Of a DNA stretch of 64,000 nt, positions 59,885 through 64,000 are shown piece by piece (the first letter of the stretch is position 1; each line of letters starts with the position of its first letter). The stretch is from CAZYME01 sp964648115. GTDB lineage: Bacteria > Pseudomonadota > Gammaproteobacteria > Legionellales > Legionellaceae. Where the stretch lies: assembly GCA_964648115.1 (NCBI GenBank), contig CAZYME010000005.1:37861-101860 (forward strand). The letters are read 5' to 3'. The notes beneath the pieces were generated by a model that worked only from the letters and a program-made list of their open reading frames with translations, made no database searches and was not told where the DNA came from. A program made the position numbers and the translations under genes.

Positions 59885-60490
59885 CTAGCGCCCAAAAATA
59901 GTTAAAAAACTCTGAACAAACTCATTGCTAGCTTGCTCCATATTGACCTCAGGGATAAAGTCTTGGATTTGGGTCATAGGCAATTTTGCATAACCGCAAG
60001 GATTAATACCAGAAAAAGGGCTTAAATCCATTGCTACATTTAATGCAACTCCATGGTAAGTGCAACCATTTTTAACGCGTAACCCAACTGACGCTATTTT
60101 TTTATCGCCCACATAAACGCCAGGAGCCCCGCAACGTGTTTGTGCGGTAATAGTAAGTTTTTCAAGCATTGATATAAGTACTTGCTCCAACTGGCATACT
60201 AAGGTGCGAATGCCAATGTGGCGTCTGCGTATGTCCATCATAACATAAGCCACTAATTGCCCCGGTGCGTGATAAGTAATTTGCCCGCCCCTATCTGTTT
60301 GGACAATTGGAATAGAGCCCAGATTAAGGATATGCTCCTCTTTGCCAGCCTGGCCCTGGGTATATATTGGAGGGTGCTCAAGTAACCAGAGCTCGTCAGT
60401 CGTATTTTCATCACGCTTCCCTGTGAATCGCTTCATATCCTCCCATACGAGGGTATAGGGCTGAAGGCCAAGATAGCGAATGTTAAGCAT
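59885..60490 (-). CDS. lipB: Octanoyltransferase LipB
   Basis: Transfers octanoate from acyl carrier protein to lipoyl domains, first step of de novo lipoylation. 201 residues: WLLEHPPIYTQGQAGK, VQTDRGGQITYHAPGQLV, catalytic lysine in KIASVGLRVKNG and catalytic cysteine in INPCGYAKLPMTQI. Starts three bases after ybeD. The dacA-ybeD-lipB order is conserved in gammaproteobacteria. lipA is not within the window. Confidence 0.96.
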   Translation of the reverse strand: MLNIRYLGLQPYTLVWEDMKRFTGKRDENTTDELWLLEHPPIYTQGQAGKEEHILNLGSIPIVQTDRGGQITYHAPGQLVAYVMMDIRRRHIGIRTLVCQLEQVLISMLEKLTITAQTRCGAPGVYVGDKKIASVGLRVKNGCTYHGVALNVAMDLSPFSGINPCGYAKLPMTQIQDFIPEVNMEQASNEFVQSFLTIFGR

Positions 60491-60493
60491 TAT

Positions 60494-60760
60494 TTAAAGT
60501 ACCATCTTAATATCTGGGTGTTTGGTGAGTTCCATGTATAGCGCATCCAGCGTTATTTGGTCTTTTACATGTAGCATAATACTAATAGCTAAATAATTAT
60601 TGTTTTGGCTGGGTTTTTTTTCAATTTCGGTATCAGTTATTTCAGGAAAATGCTTGCGAGCTATTTTAACAATGTCTTTCGCAAATGATTTAGTATTGCT
60701 GCCAATGATTTTAATCTGAAAATCACAGGGGAATGTCATTAGAGTCTGTTGTTCGCTCAT
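60494..60760 (-). CDS. ybeD: YbeD/DUF493 family protein
   Basis: 88 residues of the DUF493 family with an ACT-like alpha/beta fold: TLMTFPCDFQIKIIGSNT at the N-terminus, a central helix FAKDIVKIARKHFPE and the LDALYMELTKHPDIKMVL ending. Function is unknown, but the gene is almost always between dacA and lipB, as here. Confidence 0.92.
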   Translation of the reverse strand: MSEQQTLMTFPCDFQIKIIGSNTKSFAKDIVKIARKHFPEITDTEIEKKPSQNNNYLAISIMLHVKDQITLDALYMELTKHPDIKMVL

Positions 60761-60798
60761 TATGTCAACCTCTCTAAACCCCAGCTAGGGAGTTGTAA

Positions 60799-60868
60799 CC
60801 TTGATGCAGCGAAGCGTAATCAAGGTTTGTGTGATATTTAACCTTGATTACGCTTCGCTGCATCAAGG
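60799..60868. repeat. 27-base perfect inverted repeat between dacA and ybeD
   Basis: The 27-base arm at 60799-60825 is repeated exactly in reverse complement at 60842-60868 with a 16-base loop. Each arm also starts with CCTTGAT and ends with ATCAAGG, giving nested symmetry. It shares the AGCGAAGCG word with family A units but is otherwise different. Both arms lie downstream of the dacA stop on the same transcript. Confidence 0.88.
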
Positions 60869-60888
60869 CTACCGGTTTAAGAGCCGAA

Positions 60889-62106
60889 TTAAGAGCTAAA
60901 CCAACGCTTACAGGTTAATCGAACTGAATCCTTCATACGAGTAAAGAATCCTCCGTCGGGTGCGCTTTGCAAAGCATACAGAGGTTGATTAGCAATCATA
61001 TTATTATCAAATTTAACAATCAACTCCCCAATTTTGTCACCTTTTTTTAACGGGGCTTCTACATATTTTGGCACTTTAGTAGTTACGCTTAAACGCTGGT
61101 ATTGGCCGGTTGGGATAGTTACATATTGAGCATCTCCTACGCCGATACTAATTTTATCTGTTAGGCCTTTGTATAAAGGAAGCTCGGTAATTGCAGCGCC
61201 CGATTTATACAGCTCATGTGTTTCAAAAAAACGAAAACCATAATTAATCAATCTCTCACTATCGTCAGCACGTGCTGTTTCAGTGGGAGAGCCTAAAACC
61301 ACAGCTAACAAACGCATGTTCTCATGTTTTGCAGATGAAACCAGACAAAAACCTGCATCACTGGTATGCCCAGTTTTTACTCCATCTACTTGGCTATTGC
61401 GCCATAATAGGCGGTTACGGTTAGGCTGACGTATTCCATTAAAAGTAAACCATTTTTGTTTATACCAATGGTAGTACTGAGGATAGTTGGTAATCAATGC
61501 GCGCCCAAGCACAGCCAGGTCTTTAGCTGAGGTATAATGGTCTTTATCAGGAAGGCCTGTACTATCTGTAAAATGACTGTTTACCATCCCCAAATTCTTT
61601 GCCTGCTGGTTCATAATTTCAGTAAAACCGCCTTCGCTTCCGCCTAAGTGCTCTGCCATTGCAACACATGCGTCATTTCCTGAATCAACGATGATCCCCT
61701 TTAGGAGCTCTTCAACACTAACTTGTTGGCCTTCTTTAACAAACATGCGCGAGCCGCCAATTTTCCAAGCCTCTTGGCTAATCCGAACGGGATCAGAAAG
61801 ATGGATTTGGTCATTGCTTAGTGCCGTTGAAATGACATATAGGGTCATCATTTTTGTTAAGCTGGCAGGGGGGAGTTTTTCCTCACTATTTTTTTCAGCA
61901 ATAATTTTCCCGCTGTTTACATCAATAAGAATATAGGCCTTTGCATTAAGTGATGGCGGGGTAGGGGTGATTAGTGGATTATTGACGGCGCTTACAGGAC
62001 GCATATTATCTTGTGTGAGCGGTGGGTTGGCATATAAAGCCCCGCCTGTAATCCATATTGTAGAAAGTAAACAAATTTTTGCTAGAAAAACGGAATGCTT
62101 GTTCAT
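60889..62106 (-). CDS. dacA: D-alanyl-D-alanine carboxypeptidase DacA (PBP5-type)
   Basis: Trims the terminal D-Ala of peptidoglycan pentapeptides. 405 residues from ATG 62106 (MNKHSVFLAKICLLS, signal peptide ending near ALYA); a TTG at 62151 is less likely. Catalytic motifs are in order: SxxK in PPASLTKMMTLY, SxN in VDSGNDACVAMAE and KTG in VDGVKTGHTSDAGF. The C-terminal beta domain and amphipathic tail (RMKDSVRLTCKRWF) anchor it to the membrane. Confidence 0.95.
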   Translation of the reverse strand: MNKHSVFLAKICLLSTIWITGGALYANPPLTQDNMRPVSAVNNPLITPTPPSLNAKAYILIDVNSGKIIAEKNSEEKLPPASLTKMMTLYVISTALSNDQIHLSDPVRISQEAWKIGGSRMFVKEGQQVSVEELLKGIIVDSGNDACVAMAEHLGGSEGGFTEIMNQQAKNLGMVNSHFTDSTGLPDKDHYTSAKDLAVLGRALITNYPQYYHWYKQKWFTFNGIRQPNRNRLLWRNSQVDGVKTGHTSDAGFCLVSSAKHENMRLLAVVLGSPTETARADDSERLINYGFRFFETHELYKSGAAITELPLYKGLTDKISIGVGDAQYVTIPTGQYQRLSVTTKVPKYVEAPLKKGDKIGELIVKFDNNMIANQPLYALQSAPDGGFFTRMKDSVRLTCKRWFSS

Positions 62107-62269
62107 GTAGGTACCCACTAATAAAAAATGCAATAATATTATCACACGCAAAAGGGATCCCGAAACGACAAAGCTAATTTTTTCAAAGATATATTGGATG
62201 TATATAATGATTGCATCATTATATATAACAAAATATATAACAAAATGAACTTATCGGAAGCATTGAGTT

Positions 62270-62605
62270 GTGGCTAAAGGAAAACCAGAGAGTAGGGGAT
62301 TTTGGCTTGCTAGGACGTTTTGGGGGCAGGGGATTATGTTCGAAGCTGTAATACCTATCACTGACTATGCATTTGATACGCTGGGCTTTGAAACACTTAT
62401 ATTTACCAATGCTGTTGGGAATCAAAGGTCACGCCGTATTAAAGAAAAATCTGGAGCTCGACTTATATCAATTAAGCCGGCTAAATTTGTAAATCCTGAT
62501 TACACTCATCATGAGATTTGGGAATTGAATAAAGGTAAGCGTTTAATTAACCCCATCTTTCTCAGGCATGATGAGCACGACGGGTATGCTTCTCATATCA
62601 CTTAA
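62270..62605 (+). pseudogene. N-terminally truncated GNAT acetyltransferase remnant
   Basis: The reading frame encodes the C-terminal two thirds of a RimJ/RimL-type acetyltransferase: SRGFWLARTFWGQGIMFEAV corresponds to the acetyl-CoA site (usually GYWLGKPFWGKG), and FTNAVGNQRSRRIKEKSGAR to the N.xS..v.eK.Gf block. Family length is about 180; only 111 codons remain, and a TGA at 62264-62266 lies directly upstream. The preceding 50 bases are AT-rich with a duplicated ATATATAACAAA. Expression from a GTG is possible but the CoA fold would be incomplete. Confidence 0.7.
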
Positions 62606-62673
62606 TAGCAGAGGATTGATGTTATATGGAAGCATATTTTTCAAGTTGTTCAATTGTTTCGGGGTAATCCTAT

Positions 62674-63573
62674 ATGAATATGCGAGCGTTTTTAATGTCA
62701 CTACTTGTTATTTCTTCAACTATATCCCATGCAAATAATGGATATAGTATTATACCGATTCATATGAACTCTGGTCTAGCAAGTGCCGTTGTAAAAATAA
62801 ATGGCTATAAAACGCAACTAATAATAGATTTAGGCTCAAGAGGTACCGCGCTTATTTCCCAAAATATGATTAATAAATCACATGCTACATATATTGGAAA
62901 AGGGAGGTCCTATACTAGCAGTAATACTTACGATGGCATCTACTCAACAGACAAATCCAAGCAAATTGAATCAACCAGTTATCGTGTTAATGATTTTATT
63001 ATTGGTAATTATCATCTTAAAAACATAGAGGTAGTCACAGCACCTCGAGCCTCATTTTTCGGCATCAAAAATGAAAAAAAATCTTCTTCTGCGCTTGATA
63101 ATGGAATGATTGGAATAGAAATATTCAAACAATTTTCTGTTATTTTTGATTATCCACATAGAAAAATAGTTTTAATAAAAGATGATATCATTCCTAATTC
63201 TTACAATATTCAAAATTGGAAAAAAATACATTTTGATTACGACTCAGGTGGAGGTATCCTGCTGAATGTAATTGCAAATAACATTCATCTGAGAATGGAT
63301 CTTGATTCAGGATCGTCAACCAGCACAATTACACCACAAATGGCATCAAAAATAGGTCGCTCTACACAATGTCCTAAAATAATTGACTCAGATTCTCGCT
63401 GTAAGCTTTTGACAGTAAAAGATCTTATCGTTGGCGAAAACCATTTTGGTTCAGTGGATTTTATTGTTTTAGGGGGACAGGTGGCTGAAGAAGAAGGAAC
63501 ATTAGGCGTTAATTTTTTTGAAAAAAATATTATTTTTATCGATTTTAAAAACCAAATTATTTTTATAAAATAA
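62674..63573 (+). CDS. Exported protein with two retropepsin-like domains
   Basis: 299 residues with a signal peptide (MRAFLMSLLVISSTISHA). Two copies of an aspartic-protease-like half fold: LIIDLGSRGTALIS (residues 50-63) and MDLDSGSSTSTIT (208-220), each followed by a hydrophobic strand ending IGIEIFKQFSVIFDY or LGVNFFEKNIIFIDF. The second site keeps the DSG catalytic triplet; the first is Asp-Leu-Gly. Likely a periplasmic aspartic peptidase of clan AA, or a non-proteolytic relative. The start is ATG 62674 or 62680. The neighbours are remnants. Confidence 0.75.
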   Translation: MNMRAFLMSLLVISSTISHANNGYSIIPIHMNSGLASAVVKINGYKTQLIIDLGSRGTALISQNMINKSHATYIGKGRSYTSSNTYDGIYSTDKSKQIESTSYRVNDFIIGNYHLKNIEVVTAPRASFFGIKNEKKSSSALDNGMIGIEIFKQFSVIFDYPHRKIVLIKDDIIPNSYNIQNWKKIHFDYDSGGGILLNVIANNIHLRMDLDSGSSTSTITPQMASKIGRSTQCPKIIDSDSRCKLLTVKDLIVGENHFGSVDFIVLGGQVAEEEGTLGVNFFEKNIIFIDFKNQIIFIK

Positions 63574-63638
63574 TTAAATGCAAGATTGAGTCTATCTTTT
63601 ATTATTTGTAAAACGCTATGTACAAACCAAGCCAGTAG

Positions 63639-63722
63639 CTGACCTAACCCGCTGTTCTCCCATGCAATCATGTGCTCTTGCCAGAAATGTTCTGTGACTG
63701 TTGTTATTTCATTATTCATCAA
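63639..63722 (-). mobile_element. Remnant of an IS66-type accessory gene (TnpA-like)
   Basis: Minus-strand ORF start NNEITTVTEHFWQEHMIAWE followed by NSGLGQ resembles the N-terminus of the small IS66 accessory protein (typically HWQ..v..W..SGLSQ..YCR). Similarity ends abruptly after residue 28, where the YCRQ motif should appear, so only a fragment survives. A strong RBS-like GAGGAGGG is upstream. No transposase core or terminal repeats are seen. Tentative. Confidence 0.4.
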
Positions 63723-63894
63723 AAATTCCCTCCTCGTTTTTCATTGAGGAGAGTATCTGTGAGAATTAATTTGGTAGATAGGTGGGGTTAATTAACCGCT
63801 CTCGAATAAAGCTGAATGGGCTACTTTCAAAGAAACTTTTAAATAAGTGTCTATGCTTACTAGGCTCATTAAAACCAACACAGGGAGTATAATC

Positions 63895-63987
63895 ATGTAT
63901 AAAAAAATATTATGGATATTAGGGCGTGTATATAATTCATCCCCTACGCCTACGTATATGGACTCATCCGTTTTTGCAAGTAATTAG
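63895..63987 (+). CDS. Possible 30-residue peptide
   Basis: ATG 63895 to TAG 63987 reads MYKKILWILGRVYNSSPTPT and ends DSSVFASN. AGGGAG lies about seven bases upstream. The first 12 residues are basic then hydrophobic. No homologue is recognised; it may be the broken start of a larger gene. The rest of 63574-64000 holds the IS66-like remnant and part of a palindrome (63787-63803), nothing else recognised. Confidence 0.3.
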   Translation: MYKKILWILGRVYNSSPTPTYMDSSVFASN

Positions 63988-64000
63988 CCAGTGAAAAGTG

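Overview
The window looks like chromosome from a member of the Legionellaceae (Legionella in the broad sense). The base composition is AT-rich. The genes are short-spaced and gammaproteobacterial. Several combinations fit that family: prpBCD without other prp genes, a kaiC-kaiB-GGDEF/EAL operon without kaiA, lssY/lssZ, a bifunctional PutA of about 1050 residues without a DNA-binding domain, a secreted C1-family peptidase, and several long orphan proteins that resemble Dot/Icm-era Legionella proteins. The genus call is inference; no rRNA or other marker gene is present.

Layout. 1-5.8 kb is a leftward arginine succinyltransferase (ast) operon (M20 hydrolase, astA, astD, a short-chain dehydrogenase, astB running off the left edge). 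6-7.8 kb has a uracil-DNA-glycosylase-like gene coupled to ubiG, then a ProQ/FinO gene. 7.9-8.25 kb holds a strong candidate RsmY/RsmZ-type CsrA-sequestering small RNA with an upstream LetA-type box. 8.3-24.2 kb carries an L,D-transpeptidase, putA with a HAD-like neighbour, an amino-acid permease, acnA, a small cluster of exported Gly/Tyr/Cys-rich proteins around a DoxDA fusion, a large coiled-coil protein with a nuclear-localisation-like basic patch, uspA, folK and pcnB. 24.2-34.5 kb has terC-hemJ, a rubredoxin, a two-gene orphan pair (coiled-coil/FAD protein plus partner), hemL, phzF-like and prpBCD.

34.5-49.3 kb is an envelope and stress region: secreted cysteine peptidase, ppsR, membrane/Sel1 pair, outer-membrane protein, periplasmic M20 peptidase, CPA2 antiporter, a broken hsp20, htpX, an HPF/RaiA-like gene, a periplasmic Hsp20-like gene, then kaiC-kaiB-PAS/GGDEF/EAL. 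Three sequences resembling sigma-32 promoters lie in about 1.1 kb around hsp20/htpX/hpf. 49.5-62.1 kb is conserved housekeeping: a ZIP-like protein, pilB-pilC-pilD, a methyltransferase, DUF1820, hpt, an L,D-transpeptidase, lssZ, lssY, lipB, ybeD and dacA. The last 2 kb is decayed: a GNAT fragment, a secreted retropepsin-like protein, an IS66-type remnant and a tiny ORF.

The genes point to an amino-acid- and propionate-consuming lifestyle (ast, putA, prpBCD, acnA), post-transcriptional control (ProQ, Rsm-like RNA) and stress survival (sigma-32 cluster, kai operon). Intergenic regions are unusually rich in long palindromic repeats, several of which recur within the window. No tRNA, rRNA, CRISPR array, integrase or intact insertion sequence was seen.
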